64,000 nt of DNA from Alphaproteobacteria bacterium (GCA_024227565.1 JAAEUE010000222.1:61705-125704); one strand, 5' to 3'; counted from the stretch's first letter, positions 32,037 through 42,360 are shown. Numbers and translations: made by a program. Notes: generated by a model from the sequence alone, not told the origin.

Positions 32037-32756
32037 CTAAACTAGGTCGCGCAAAAGATAACCGACAGCAAATGCAGCAGCCGCAGCCAACATGCCCACA
32101 CCCAACGTCTCCAGGCCCGAAACCCACCAGGATGCCAGAGACCAGCGAGCCTTCAGGGCACCAATCCCAAAGAAAACCGCGGCGGTCATAGCAATGGCGA
32201 TGGAGAATGCTGCTTCCACACCAAAAAGGTAGGGAAACAGCGGAACTGAGCCGCAGATCAGAAAAGCAGCAAAGGTGCTCGCGCCTGAAAGAAGCGGTTT
32301 GCGAAGCACCGGGCTCAAACCATATTCCTCGATTAACATGGTTTCGATCCAAGTTTCCTCGTTAGAAGTGATCGCCGCGACCGCATCGTCCAGCGCGCGG
32401 CCGGTGAGCCCTTTTGACTGCAAGATTTGGCGTATCTCTTCGCGCTCTCCCTCGGGTGCTGCCGCAATGTGCCTGCGCTCAACCTCACGCAGGCGCGCGT
32501 GATCGTCCACTTCGGCCTTCGTGCCGCTGTAATTGCTCGCTGCCATGGATAATCCGTCGGCGAGCAGATTGGCGAGGCCTAGAACCACAATGACATTTGC
32601 AGACAAGGCAGCTCCAACCACCCCGGCAACAATGGCAAATGTGGTGATGGCCCCGTCAATACCGCCATAAACCCAGTCGCGAATGTAACTGGGTTGGCGA
32701 TCTTCGGCCAAACGGCCGCGAATTTCGTCGGCGCTGTGTCCATGCTCGAGCGTCAT
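32037..32756 (-). CDS. VIT1/CCC1-family iron or manganese transporter
   Basis: The protein has 239 residues. Two N-terminal spans (VYGGIDGAITTFAIVAGVVGA, NVIVVLGLANLLADGLSMAASNY) are followed by a cytoplasmic helical, Glu-rich metal-binding stretch (VERRHIAAAPEGEREEIRQIL and EETWIETMLIEE) and three more spans. This is the VIT1/CCC1 layout, in which metal is moved out of the cytoplasm. Fe versus Mn cannot be told apart here. It ends close to an FNR/FixK-type box that belongs to the next operon. Confidence 0.88.
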   Translation of the reverse strand: MTLEHGHSADEIRGRLAEDRQPSYIRDWVYGGIDGAITTFAIVAGVVGAALSANVIVVLGLANLLADGLSMAASNYSGTKAEVDDHARLREVERRHIAAAPEGEREEIRQILQSKGLTGRALDDAVAAITSNEETWIETMLIEEYGLSPVLRKPLLSGASTFAAFLICGSVPLFPYLFGVEAAFSIAIAMTAAVFFGIGALKARWSLASWWVSGLETLGVGMLAAAAAFAVGYLLRDLV

Positions 32757-32831
32757 GCTGTCTCCTCCCGCGTGTTGGGAGGGTCAACTTAGTCCAATTG
32801 GGTGCTTAGGTAACAGGCTGGAGGCTGCGGC

Positions 32832-34907
32832 TCAGTGGCCCTCTCGGTACCAGGCAAAGGCCAGAAGGAACATCAGTGCGGCCAACGCCAGCAGATTTGA
32901 GAAAAGCGAGAGTTCACGCAATGATTCAACCCGGAATGCCCCATTCCGCTTAAGGCCGAACCAACCCTGACCAGACATGCGTCGGCCCGGCTCAACGCGT
33001 CTGATGGCGGGCAACGAGATTTCGTTGCCAGTAGCTGAAGACACCCAGAAGGCCCGCCCGCCGGTGTCTTGCATGAGTTTTGCCAACTTGGCCGGCGACG
33101 CAATAATCTCTGCCAGCTCTTTTGGATCGGCACTGCCCACCGCCGCCACCGCAGACAGAGTATCATCTTTCAGGCGGTGAACACCCACTTCGTTGACCGC
33201 AAGGCGCGCGCGCCACACGCCCGATTGTTCCTCTTTGAGTTCCACCTCGGTTTCCTTGCCCGAAGGAGACGTCACGGTCACCGGCCGCGCAGCATCTGCC
33301 ATGGTGCGCCGCTCAATGGTCAAGGTCTGGCCCTTATGGCTGCCCAGAAGGGCCTCTTCTTCCAAATCGGGCTCTTTCATCAACCAATGGGCCAAACGGC
33401 GCAGCATTTCAGCCTGGGGGCCGCCGCCCTCAAAACCGCGCGCCCATAGCCAAGCATGGTCGGACAACAGCTGGGCCACACGGCCCTTGCCAACCCGGTC
33501 CAGGATCATGAGTGGGCGCTCAGATGGGCCGCTCATGACGATCTCGCCTTGCTTTGGATCGACATTGATCAGCCGGAACCAGCGGCCCCAGCCAGGCGGA
33601 GACTGATTTCCACCTTCAAGATTGCGGGTTACCGGATGGCGGTGGCCGCGCTGCGTGATCATTGGGTGAAAAGGCTGGGTGATCACCTCGCCCGTGGGTA
33701 CGGACGGAAGTATCGATGCCAGCGGCGTGCGGTAAAGGCTGAGCGGTGTGGAAAACGCTGGTCCAGCCGCTGTAAGCACAGCACCGCCTTCTTCCACGAA
33801 CTGAGAGACGTTTGCCAAATAGATGAGAGGCAGAACGCCGCGCCGTTGATAGCGGTCGAAGATAATGAGATCGAACTCGTTGAGCTTTTGGGAAAACAGC
33901 TCACGGGTGGGGAAAGCTATCAACGACAACTCATTGATCGGTGTGGAATCTTGCTTTTCAGGGGGCCGCAAAATAGTGAAATGCACCAAGTCAACCGCCG
34001 CGTCTGACTTCAGAAGATTGCGCCAGGTGCGCTCACCTGCATGCGGCTCGCCCGACACCAAAAGCACGCGCAAACGGTCGCGCACGCCATCGGTGAGCAC
34101 CACCACCCGATTGTTCATTTCGGTCAGTTCACCCTCAACCGGGGAGACCGCCAACTCAGTGATGTTGGTCCCGCCGTGGTCGATTGTGATCTCAACCTCA
34201 ACACTGGTGCCAACCGGAACCCGCAAACGTTCGGTCTGTTGGCCACCCCGGCTCAACGTCACCTCCGCGCTTCCCGGCGGCAGATTGTGATCTTCAACCC
34301 GGAACTTGACCGTAAGCTGCTGGCCCACAATGCCAAATTTCGGGGCTTCCTCAACAACGATACGCCGGTCGCGCTCGCCTTTGCGCCCGGTGATCAAAGC
34401 TTGAACCGGTCCGTCATAGCCCTGAGCTCTCAGGCTTTCGGGAACATCGTGCACTTGGCCATCGGTGATCAACACGGCACCGGCAAACCGCTCCGGCGGA
34501 ACATCGGACAAAGCCTCGTTCAGGGCCTTGAAGAGCTGCGTGCCCTCATCATTTGGGACTGGGTCAGGCCGGACCGTTACGTACTTCACCTGCAGATCCT
34601 TAGCAGTCTTCAGATCCGTTTTAAGTTGACGCCCGGCTTCAACGGCCCGCTCGCTGCGGCCATCGATGGACTGGCTCTGGCTGAGGTCAGTGACCACCAC
34701 GGCCACGTCCGGCAAGATGGTGCGCACCTCGTCGCGTGCGATGGGATTGAGCAACGCCAGGAACACGGCCGCGGTCGCGGCAAACCTAAGCCATGCGCCG
34801 CGCGCCCGCTTCAAGATGCCCAGAAGCATGATGGCCAAGGCCGCCAGACCCAGAACCACCAGCGCCTCGGTGGGTAAGATAGGTGAGAATTCTAAAGAGA
34901 GGTTCAT
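32832..34907 (-). CDS. Large membrane protein with vWA/GATase-like periplasmic region (BatA-operon partner)
   Basis: The protein has 691 residues. Two N-terminal spans (ALVVLGLAALAIMLLGIL, AATAAVFLALLNPI) and one C-terminal span (LLALAALMFLLAFAWY) flank a large domain that begins like a von Willebrand A fold (VAVVVTDLSQSQSID) and later resembles glutamine-amidotransferase-like domains (LIIFDRYQRRGVLPLIYLANVSQFVEEGGAVLTAAG). It is the last gene of the moxR-DUF58-DUF4159 operon, 12 bases after its neighbour. Such operons are linked to envelope stress or chaperoning of metalloenzymes; the exact role is unknown. Confidence 0.78.
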   Translation of the reverse strand: MNLSLEFSPILPTEALVVLGLAALAIMLLGILKRARGAWLRFAATAAVFLALLNPIARDEVRTILPDVAVVVTDLSQSQSIDGRSERAVEAGRQLKTDLKTAKDLQVKYVTVRPDPVPNDEGTQLFKALNEALSDVPPERFAGAVLITDGQVHDVPESLRAQGYDGPVQALITGRKGERDRRIVVEEAPKFGIVGQQLTVKFRVEDHNLPPGSAEVTLSRGGQQTERLRVPVGTSVEVEITIDHGGTNITELAVSPVEGELTEMNNRVVVLTDGVRDRLRVLLVSGEPHAGERTWRNLLKSDAAVDLVHFTILRPPEKQDSTPINELSLIAFPTRELFSQKLNEFDLIIFDRYQRRGVLPLIYLANVSQFVEEGGAVLTAAGPAFSTPLSLYRTPLASILPSVPTGEVITQPFHPMITQRGHRHPVTRNLEGGNQSPPGWGRWFRLINVDPKQGEIVMSGPSERPLMILDRVGKGRVAQLLSDHAWLWARGFEGGGPQAEMLRRLAHWLMKEPDLEEEALLGSHKGQTLTIERRTMADAARPVTVTSPSGKETEVELKEEQSGVWRARLAVNEVGVHRLKDDTLSAVAAVGSADPKELAEIIASPAKLAKLMQDTGGRAFWVSSATGNEISLPAIRRVEPGRRMSGQGWFGLKRNGAFRVESLRELSLFSNLLALAALMFLLAFAWYREGH

Positions 34908-34919
34908 TCCACCGCCACC

Positions 34920-37736
34920 CTACTGCCCAATACGTTCGAGAATGGAGGGAACGTGAACCTGATCGGCCTTGTAGTTGCCGGTCAGCGAGTACATTACAAT
35001 GTTCACACCGGTCCTGAAGGCGAATTCGCGTTGGCGCTTGCCGCCGGGAATGGTGGGATAGAGTGCCCTGCCCGTCGGGTCGGTTGCCCATGCGGCCGCG
35101 TAATCGTTTGCTCCAATTATCACAGAAGACACGCCATCGGTATTGGAGGTGATGCCTGTACTGGCCCGGTCGGTTGCCTCGACCCAAAGCTTGCCTCCGG
35201 CCCAACGGCCCGGGAACCGGTTGAGCAGATAAAACGCTTTCGTCAACACATGGTCTGGCGGCACGGTTTCAAGTGGCGGAATATCCAGTCCGGCAAGAAT
35301 GCGCCTCAAAGCCTGGCGGGCCGGACCTTCGCTGGTGACGCCAGCCAATGCGTCCTGATGGTCACGGGTGTCAAAAAAGATGGTGCCGCCACTCTTCAAG
35401 AATGCGGCAAGCTTCGCTGCGCCCACCTTGGAAAGAGCCTGCGCATCTCTGTGAACCGGCCAATACAATAGGGGGAACAGGACGATTTCGTCCTTTTCGA
35501 TGTCCACTCCAACAGGCGCTTCGGGTTCCAGTGACGTCTTGCGCCGTATGTAGTCCGACAATCCATAGAGCCCGGTCCGGCTGACCTCGTCCATGCGCGC
35601 GTTACCTGTGAGAACGAAGGCCAACCTGGTTTGCAGCGTGGCTTGCATGGCAAACCTGTCGGCCACACTCACGCCAGAGGTACTGTCCTGAGCGGACGCA
35701 GGCGCGCCGAACATCTGGGCCGCGACAACAAACAAAATGAGCGAAACTGCAGCGGTCAGGCCGCCTCGTCTGGCCAAACGGCCCGCAAGCCACAGACTGG
35801 CCAATGCATCAGCCAGCAACAGGATGAACGCAGCGGTCAGCAACCAAGGTTTGAGCGACAGCGCTGGCGTTTTGGTGTAGCCCCCCTGCGAAATGCCTAG
35901 AGGCAAGCTGCCCAGGGCTGAAAACTTCAGTCCGCCGCCAGCCAAATTGATCGAATGGGTTTGCCCGCCGCGCCGGTAAAGCCCAGGCAAGTGTTCTGGC
36001 GCTGGTTTGGCGGTGCGAATGTCCTTGGCCGGTACAGGGGCTGCGTCGGCGGGCGGTGAGGCAAGTTCGCCATAACCGTTGAGCACCCGAACCGGAGCGA
36101 ATGCACCGCTTGCATTGAACGTCGCCTGCTGGCCTTCGCCGGAGACACCCTGCGATCTGGCAACCAGGCGCCTTAGCATGTCCAAAAACAGGCCCGACAA
36201 AGGAAGGTTTGACCATTCCGGACTGGCCGTCACGTGGAACAACACAATCGACCCCGCCCCTACCCGGCTTGCGGTCACCAAGGGCGTGTTGTCACCCAAT
36301 CTGGCCCAGGTTTTCTGGTTCAATTCACTGCCCGGTTCAGCCAGAACCTGGCGAACCACAGTGACGTCTTCGGGGACTGGAAGGCCATAGAACGGGCTCC
36401 CTTCGTCGAACGGGCTCAAAGGTTGGGGCGAAGCCCATGACAGGGCACCACTTAAAGCTCTGCCGCCACGCCGGAGTTTAACGGGCACCAACTCATCCTG
36501 ACGTGCCGCCAAGCGCGGCCCGGCAAACCGCACCAGTGTGCCACCGTTGTCGACCCAGTCTTCAACGGCAATCCGGTCGCTTTCCTGAAGCTGGCCCACA
36601 TCAGCCAAAACCAGCATGGAAAGCCCGCCATCCAGAAGCGCCTTGATGCCGGAATCTCCATCATCAATGGGTGCGCGCTTCAACTCAGTAAAAGGCTCCA
36701 ACGCGCGCGACACGTAATAGAGCGGCGACAACAGGGGTTGGGCAAAATAGAGGCTCTTCCCGGACACCAAGCCTACGGTTTTACGCCGCCAACTGTCATC
36801 CAAAAGAAACATTGAAGCCGCAGAACGTGCATCTGAAATGAACAATCGTGCTACCTCGTTGCGCAAGGCAACAGGAAGGTCAAGCGTGGCTTTGGCTTCG
36901 GCACTATCTGCTGCAAATCCATATTCCACATTGCCCAGAACACGGCCATTTAGGGCCACGGCATTGATCGTACCTTTGGCCGCGCCAATCTTGTCTGCAC
37001 GGTTGACACTCACGGTCAGGTTGCCGTCTTCCAGGGAAACGGCACCCAGGGCATGGGAAACCTCCACAGCCGGCGGCGCAAGGACACTGACCTCTGCACC
37101 GTTGCCGAGAGCCTTCAGCGTCTCAGCGAAGGCACGGGCGGTGCCGTAGTCCAGACCGTCTGACAGCCAGGTCACGTTCACGCCCTCACTGTCTTTGAAA
37201 GCGGGCGTGAGGAGGCTTGCAAGTTTTTGCCGGTCCGGCGTCAGAGGTTGAGGCTGCAAAGCAGACATGAGACCCGCCACCTCGCGGGCCTCCTTAGGCT
37301 CAAGCGGGCGTGGCGCCAGGCGCGGGGTCGTTGTTTGGATCGAGATCAACCGCGCGTTCTGCTCAGCAGCTTCAACGATCTCCTGCAACACATTCATGCG
37401 CCTCTGCCAATCTTTGGCTGACGCCCAGCCATCATCAACAACCACCAACAGCGGGCCCTTGCCTGCCGAGATAGGCAGAGTCTTGTTCAACACAGGCTGG
37501 GCCAACGCAACAATGAGAAGTCCAGCTGCCGACAGCCGCAGAGCTATAAGCCACCACGGGGTCTTGTGCGGCGTCTCTTCACTCGAAACCAGCTCGAGCA
37601 GAAAACGGAACGGCGGAAAATCGATCCGGTCCGGGCGCGGCGGTGTGAAGCGCAGCAGCCACCAGATAATGGGCAACGCAACAAGCGCGGCGAGGGCCCA
37701 CGGGTTCAGGAACGCTATGCTGCCAACCTGCCACAT
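34920..37736 (-). CDS. BatA-type N-terminal and DUF4159 membrane protein
   Basis: The protein has 938 residues from MWQVGSIAFLNPWALAALVALP; an upstream in-frame codon adds an unlikely leader. An N-terminal BatA-like two-span module (IIWWLLRFTPPRPDRIDFP) is followed by a vWA-like region (LLVVVDDGWASAKDW), a central amidotransferase-like region (MLVLADVGQLQESD), another span pair, and the C-terminal DUF4159 domain (GTIFFDTRDHQD, YSLTGNYKADQVHVPSILERIG). It is the core of the alphaproteobacterial moxR-DUF58-DUF4159 operon. Confidence 0.88.
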   Translation of the reverse strand: MWQVGSIAFLNPWALAALVALPIIWWLLRFTPPRPDRIDFPPFRFLLELVSSEETPHKTPWWLIALRLSAAGLLIVALAQPVLNKTLPISAGKGPLLVVVDDGWASAKDWQRRMNVLQEIVEAAEQNARLISIQTTTPRLAPRPLEPKEAREVAGLMSALQPQPLTPDRQKLASLLTPAFKDSEGVNVTWLSDGLDYGTARAFAETLKALGNGAEVSVLAPPAVEVSHALGAVSLEDGNLTVSVNRADKIGAAKGTINAVALNGRVLGNVEYGFAADSAEAKATLDLPVALRNEVARLFISDARSAASMFLLDDSWRRKTVGLVSGKSLYFAQPLLSPLYYVSRALEPFTELKRAPIDDGDSGIKALLDGGLSMLVLADVGQLQESDRIAVEDWVDNGGTLVRFAGPRLAARQDELVPVKLRRGGRALSGALSWASPQPLSPFDEGSPFYGLPVPEDVTVVRQVLAEPGSELNQKTWARLGDNTPLVTASRVGAGSIVLFHVTASPEWSNLPLSGLFLDMLRRLVARSQGVSGEGQQATFNASGAFAPVRVLNGYGELASPPADAAPVPAKDIRTAKPAPEHLPGLYRRGGQTHSINLAGGGLKFSALGSLPLGISQGGYTKTPALSLKPWLLTAAFILLLADALASLWLAGRLARRGGLTAAVSLILFVVAAQMFGAPASAQDSTSGVSVADRFAMQATLQTRLAFVLTGNARMDEVSRTGLYGLSDYIRRKTSLEPEAPVGVDIEKDEIVLFPLLYWPVHRDAQALSKVGAAKLAAFLKSGGTIFFDTRDHQDALAGVTSEGPARQALRRILAGLDIPPLETVPPDHVLTKAFYLLNRFPGRWAGGKLWVEATDRASTGITSNTDGVSSVIIGANDYAAAWATDPTGRALYPTIPGGKRQREFAFRTGVNIVMYSLTGNYKADQVHVPSILERIGQ

Positions 37737-37740
37737 GATC

Positions 37741-38682
37741 TTATGAGCCCGCCACCGAGGCCCGGCCAGTGGCGAAATCGCCCGACAACCTACCATAGAG
37801 GCTCAGCAATGCCTGATGGGGCGACACATCCGTATGGTGGACGCCGAAGGTCCAACCCAATCTGCGGCACAAGTGGCCAAGCTCCCTGCGATGCGCCTCC
37901 ACCTTCTCGTGATAGGCCCCGCGCAAGCCTTCAACCTTGCCAATAGTGAGCTTCAAGGGTCCCGAGATTTCCGCAAATTCCTTGCGGCCCTGATATGGCA
38001 GGGTCTCTTCTGCTGGATCAAGCACCTGCACGATATGACCTTGGATATCCCGGCCCGCCAGTTCACCGAACCGTTGGTTGATCTCCTCTATCGGCTGCAG
38101 GAAATCGCCGACCAGAACCAAGGTGGAAAAGCGCGGAATCCGAACGGCAGGTGGCAGGTCGTCTGAGCTTGTGGACTCGTCCGTGAGATAGTGCGCAAAG
38201 CGCCGCATGGCTGTCAGATGATGCGATGGTGGTTCAGCTGACCCAAGCATCCCAACCCGTTCACCAGCCTGCAAAAGCAGATTGGCCAACGCCAGAGTGA
38301 TAATCACCCCGCGTTCCTTCTTGGAAATCTCAGACAGGTGAGACTTAAACTCCATGGACGCATTGACATTGGTCCAAAGCCAAACTGTGTTCGCGGCCTC
38401 CCACTCGTTTTCCCGCACATACACTTCATCAGAGCGGGCAGAGCGCCGCCAGTCAATCGCGGAGGCACTGTCGCCTACGCGGTATTGCTTGTATTGCCAG
38501 AAAGTCTCTCCGGTGCCAGCCCGGCGGCGGCCATGAATGCCGTGGGCAACCGTTTGTGCAATGCGCTCAGCTTCCACCAACAACGCCGGAAAGGCAGACG
38601 CCACCCGCTCGGCCGCATCACGCGCAGCCTCGGCCCGGCCATGAGGGGGCTCCTTGCCCGTTCCAACTGTGCCTGAGGCCAT
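37741..38682 (-). CDS. DUF58 domain protein
   Basis: The protein has 313 residues with the DUF58 signature (GRRRAGTGETFWQYKQYRVGDSASAIDWRRSARSDEVYVRENE in parts) and a vWA-like core (VWLWTNVNASMEF, STLVLVGDFLQP). DUF58 proteins accompany MoxR ATPases almost universally, probably as the vWA partner of the ATPase machine. It lies 11 bases after moxR and 4 bases before the DUF4159 gene, consistent with one transcript. Confidence 0.92.
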   Translation of the reverse strand: MASGTVGTGKEPPHGRAEAARDAAERVASAFPALLVEAERIAQTVAHGIHGRRRAGTGETFWQYKQYRVGDSASAIDWRRSARSDEVYVRENEWEAANTVWLWTNVNASMEFKSHLSEISKKERGVIITLALANLLLQAGERVGMLGSAEPPSHHLTAMRRFAHYLTDESTSSDDLPPAVRIPRFSTLVLVGDFLQPIEEINQRFGELAGRDIQGHIVQVLDPAEETLPYQGRKEFAEISGPLKLTIGKVEGLRGAYHEKVEAHRRELGHLCRRLGWTFGVHHTDVSPHQALLSLYGRLSGDFATGRASVAGS

Positions 38683-38693
38683 GCTGGGGCCGC

Positions 38694-39713
38694 CTAAACC
38701 AAATCCGACGTGAGCCGCCCGATGACATCATCCAGAGTGATGCCATCCGCCCGGGCAGCAAACGTAAGCGCCATGCGGTGGTGGAGCACGGGACCGGCAA
38801 GCTCGATTACATCGTCTATCGACGGCGCAAACCGCCCACCCATCAAAGCGCGGGCGCGAATGCCGAGCATGAGTGCCTGACTGGCGCGCGGCCCCGGGCC
38901 CCACGCCACATTCTCGCGCACAAACTCGCTGGCATCGCCATCAGGTCTTGCGGCGCGCACAAGTTTAAGCACGGCGTCCACAACCTTCTCGCCAACCGGA
39001 ATGCGGCGAATAACCTGTTGGGCGGCCATCAGCTCTTCGGCACTCATGACCTGTGTGGGTTTTTCGTCTTCGGTGCCAGTGGTTGCAAACAGAACTTTGC
39101 GCTCAGATTCAAGATCTGGATAGGGCACGTTGATCTGCATGACGAACCGATCAAGCTGGGCTTCCGGCAGAGGATAAGTGCCTTCCTGCTCCAATGGGTT
39201 CTGCGTTGCCAATACGTGGAACGGCGCAGGCAGGTCATACCGCTGGCCCGCCACGGTTACATGGTGTTCCTGCATGGCTTGCAACAGCGCAGACTGGGTG
39301 CGCGGGCTCGCCCGGTTGATCTCATCGGCCATCAGCAGTTGCGAGAACACCGGGCCTTCGATGAAGCGGAACGAGCGCTTGCCCGATTTGCTTTCTTCCA
39401 GAACTTCTGAACCGATAATATCGGCCGGCATCAGGTCTGGCGTGAACTGCACGCGCTTTTCCGACAGACCCAGAACCGTGCCTATGGTCTCCACCAGCTT
39501 GGTTTTGGCCAAGCCCGGCAAGCCTACCAGCAAGGCATGCCCGCCCGTGAGGATGGTCGCGGTGGACAAATCAACCACATTTTGTTGTCCGAAAATAACC
39601 TGGCCGATGGCATCGCGCACCTGGCCAAGCTGTTCGCCCGTTTTTTCGATCGTTTTGACGATTTCCTTGTCAATCTGATCGGGAGCTTCATTGATGGTCT
39701 GCATGCTGGCCAT
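38694..39713 (-). CDS. moxR: MoxR-family AAA+ ATPase
   Basis: The protein has 339 residues. Walker A (LLVGLPGLAKTKLVE), Walker B (QLLMADEINRASPRTQSALLQAMQE), sensor I (FHVLATQNPLEQEGTYPLPEAQLDRF) and the C-terminal lid are complete. It is the first gene of a four-gene membrane operon and is divergent from DUF1285. An in-frame ATG three codons in is an alternative start. MoxR ATPases act as chaperones in maturation of enzymes or in envelope stress. Confidence 0.94.
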   Translation of the reverse strand: MASMQTINEAPDQIDKEIVKTIEKTGEQLGQVRDAIGQVIFGQQNVVDLSTATILTGGHALLVGLPGLAKTKLVETIGTVLGLSEKRVQFTPDLMPADIIGSEVLEESKSGKRSFRFIEGPVFSQLLMADEINRASPRTQSALLQAMQEHHVTVAGQRYDLPAPFHVLATQNPLEQEGTYPLPEAQLDRFVMQINVPYPDLESERKVLFATTGTEDEKPTQVMSAEELMAAQQVIRRIPVGEKVVDAVLKLVRAARPDGDASEFVRENVAWGPGPRASQALMLGIRARALMGGRFAPSIDDVIELAGPVLHHRMALTFAARADGITLDDVIGRLTSDLV

Positions 39714-39841
39714 TATACTTGCACCAATCGCTTATGTGAAAGCGCAGAAATTACCGATGGAGATCAATTCCATCACGATAGCTTGAGGCCGTAGCCTCCT
39801 CTGCACCATTAAACGATGACAGGAGTGTGGCGGATTAGCCG

Positions 39842-40414
39842 ATGCAAGATCTTGCCAAATTTGAAACTGCGGCCAAAGCGGGCAAAAAATTGCCGCCCGT
39901 ACACCTCTGGAATCCGGCTTATACTGGCGATTTGGACATGCGTATCGCCGCTGATGGAAGTTGGTTCTATCAGGGCACACCCATCCTGCGTGAACGCATG
40001 GTTCGCCTGTTTTCCACCATACTGCGCAAAGATGACGATGGGCGAACCTATATGGTTACGCCGGAAGAAAAATATGGAATCATCGTTGATGATGCCCATT
40101 TTACCGCGGTCGAGATGCAAGTTGAAAACGAAGGACCGAATCAAACCCTCCTGCTGCGCACAAATCTTGATGAAATCGTCGCTGTAGGCAAGGAACACCC
40201 CTTGCGTTTCCAGCAAACCGACACAGAGGGTGGTATAAAGCCCTACATCCTTGTGCGCGGCAAATTGGAGGCCCTCTTGAGCCGTGCCATCTTCTACGAT
40301 CTGGCGGAGATTGGGGTGGTTGAAGAGCATGATGGCACAGATTGGTTCGGGGTTTGGAGCGATGGTACTTTCTGGCCGATGGCCCTTGCAGACGAGATTG
40401 GGGCTGAACGTTGA
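39842..40414 (+). CDS. DUF1285 domain protein
   Basis: The protein has 190 residues matching DUF1285 (PVHLWNPAYTGDLDMRIAADGSWFYQGTPI, VTPEEKYGIIVDDAHF, GVWSDGTFWPMA). The gene is typically found between moxR and the nudix-cca pair in Hyphomicrobiales, as here. Known structures of the family show a PH-like fold; function is unknown. Its stop codon overlaps the TTG start of the next gene. Confidence 0.9.
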   Translation: MQDLAKFETAAKAGKKLPPVHLWNPAYTGDLDMRIAADGSWFYQGTPILRERMVRLFSTILRKDDDGRTYMVTPEEKYGIIVDDAHFTAVEMQVENEGPNQTLLLRTNLDEIVAVGKEHPLRFQQTDTEGGIKPYILVRGKLEALLSRAIFYDLAEIGVVEEHDGTDWFGVWSDGTFWPMALADEIGAER

Positions 40415-41100
40415 GCAATTCGTCTTTCCGCTTTAACGCCGCAGAGTTTCAAGACCTGGCTGCGCAACGGCTGCACCCGTCCGTTCCACTGGAGATGGAC
40501 GATATGAGCGTCCCGGCACCGCGTTCAGATGATGATCTCAACCGGCATTTGGGGGAAACCTTCGATCCTGTGTCAAACCCGCGTGCGGCTGCCGTGCTTG
40601 TGCCGCTCGTGATGCACGAGGACGAGCTCACGGTCCTTCTCACGCGGCGCACCGACGACATGCCCAGCCATCCCGGCCAGGTGGCATTTCCCGGCGGCAA
40701 GATCGATGAGGGCGATGAGGGACCGGTTGGTGCGGCTTTGCGGGAAACCCACGAAGAGACCGGGTTGGAGCGAAAATTTGTCGAAACGTGTGGATTCTTG
40801 GACATTTATCAGACCCGGACGGGGTTTCGCATCTGCCCGGTGGTGGCGTTGGTCCAGCCCGGTTTTTCACTGCAACCTGAACAAGGTGAAGTTGCTGAGA
40901 TCTTTGAGGTTCCGCTGGGTTTCCTGATGAACCCCGCCAACCACCAACGGCACGGGCGCGAGTGGGAAGGCAAGAAACGCTGGTTCTACGCCATGCCTTA
41001 TGATCGGCATTACATCTGGGGCGCAACTGCTGGAATGTTGCGCAATTTCTATGACCGGGTCTATGCGCCAGGCGCACTGCCAGGGGCTGGTGCATCGTAA
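40411..41100 (+). CDS. Nudix hydrolase, CoA pyrophosphatase type
   Basis: The protein has 229 residues. TTG at 40411 is the likely start because it overlaps the previous stop (TTGA); later ATG codons would cut a conserved N-terminal part. The CoA-pyrophosphatase form of the Nudix box is present: VAFPGGKIDEGDEGPVGAALRETHEETGL. It should cleave CoA or related nucleotide pyrophosphates to 4'-phosphopantetheine and 3',5'-ADP. It precedes cca by one base. Confidence 0.9.
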   Translation: MSNSSFRFNAAEFQDLAAQRLHPSVPLEMDDMSVPAPRSDDDLNRHLGETFDPVSNPRAAAVLVPLVMHEDELTVLLTRRTDDMPSHPGQVAFPGGKIDEGDEGPVGAALRETHEETGLERKFVETCGFLDIYQTRTGFRICPVVALVQPGFSLQPEQGEVAEIFEVPLGFLMNPANHQRHGREWEGKKRWFYAMPYDRHYIWGATAGMLRNFYDRVYAPGALPGAGAS

Positions 41101-41101
41101 G

Positions 41102-42337
41102 ATGACCGAACTTTGCGCCCTCAGCGATGCCGAATGGCTTCACGACCCTGCTCTCAAAACCGTCCTGGCTGCCTTGCGCAGCAACGGGGGCGAGGCGCGG
41201 ATTGCCGGCGGCGCGGTGCGAGACGGATTGTTGGGCCGCCCGGTCAGCGACATCGACATTGCAACTGACCAGGCGCCTGAACAGGTGATCGCGCTTGCCA
41301 AGGCTTCCGGCCTTTCGGTCCACCCCACAGGATTGGAGCATGGAACCGTGACGGTGGTGGCCGGATCGAACGCCGCCTGCAGGAGCTTTGAGGTGACCAC
41401 ATTGCGGGTGGATGTGGAAACCGACGGGCGCCGGGCCAAAGTTGAATTCACAGATGACTGGGCAGTGGATGCCCATCGCCGGGATTTCACCATCAACGCG
41501 CTATACTGCAATGAAAATGGTGAGGTTTATGACTTGGTGAACGGGCTTGACGATCTTCGCCAGCGCAAGATCAAGTTTGTCGGCACACCATCCAAACGCA
41601 TTGAAGAGGATCACTTGCGCATCTTGCGGTTTTTCCGCTTTTACGCCTGGTTCGGCGAAGGCGAGCCAGACGCGGATGCGCTTGCCGCTTGCGTGAAGGC
41701 GAAGGCGAGCCTGGCAAAGCTGTCACGCGAACGCATTCGCCGGGAGTTCTTCAAGCTCGCAATCGCACCAGAAGCTGTGTTCACACTAGCTTTGATGGTC
41801 GAAACCGGCATCTTGCAGACGCTTCTTCCCGGGCGCTTCGAACTGGAAAAGCTGGATAGACTTTGCCAGATCGAGCAAGAGTGCCAGCTTGCACCCGATC
41901 CGGTCCGGCGGCTGCGCGCGCTAAGCAAAGACCAGAGTGCAAGTGGTTTGCAAGAAGCCTTCGTTCTCAGCAACGCCGAAACCAAGCGGTTGGAAGCCTT
42001 GCAGCAGCTTCCACCGCTGTCGCCGGTTTTTCGGCATGCGGAAAGACAAACATTGCTCTATTGGCGCGGCCAGCAGGCTGTTATCGATAAGGTCTTACTC
42101 GACTGGAGCGCCGCTGCTGCTGAGGCCGATGATCGGGAATATGCCGCCTTGCTCTCAGAGGCACAAGGTTGGCAAAGACCTCAAATGCCTGTTGGCGGGA
42201 AAGATCTTCAGGCCGCCGGGATCGCTGAAGGCAAGGAGCTTGGCCGGTTGTTGCAGGCGCTGGAAGATTGGTGGGTGGCTGGAGGATTCAAGGCTGAAAA
42301 ATCCGATCTCATGGCCCGGCTGGCGGCTATTAGGTAG
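41102..42337 (+). CDS. cca: CCA tRNA nucleotidyltransferase / poly(A) polymerase family
   Basis: The protein has 411 residues from MTELCALS. The class II nucleotidyltransferase head is complete: ARIAGGAVRDGLLGRPVSDIDIAT with the DxD metal pair, VDAHRRDFTINALY and KRIEEDHLRILRFFRF. It adds or repairs the 3' CCA of tRNAs. It starts directly after the nudix stop and is followed 23 bases later by the molybdenum hydroxylase gene. Confidence 0.95.
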   Translation: MTELCALSDAEWLHDPALKTVLAALRSNGGEARIAGGAVRDGLLGRPVSDIDIATDQAPEQVIALAKASGLSVHPTGLEHGTVTVVAGSNAACRSFEVTTLRVDVETDGRRAKVEFTDDWAVDAHRRDFTINALYCNENGEVYDLVNGLDDLRQRKIKFVGTPSKRIEEDHLRILRFFRFYAWFGEGEPDADALAACVKAKASLAKLSRERIRREFFKLAIAPEAVFTLALMVETGILQTLLPGRFELEKLDRLCQIEQECQLAPDPVRRLRALSKDQSASGLQEAFVLSNAETKRLEALQQLPPLSPVFRHAERQTLLYWRGQQAVIDKVLLDWSAAAAEADDREYAALLSEAQGWQRPQMPVGGKDLQAAGIAEGKELGRLLQALEDWWVAGGFKAEKSDLMARLAAIR

Positions 42338-42360
42338 GAACAGGCAGGAATTAGGCGATT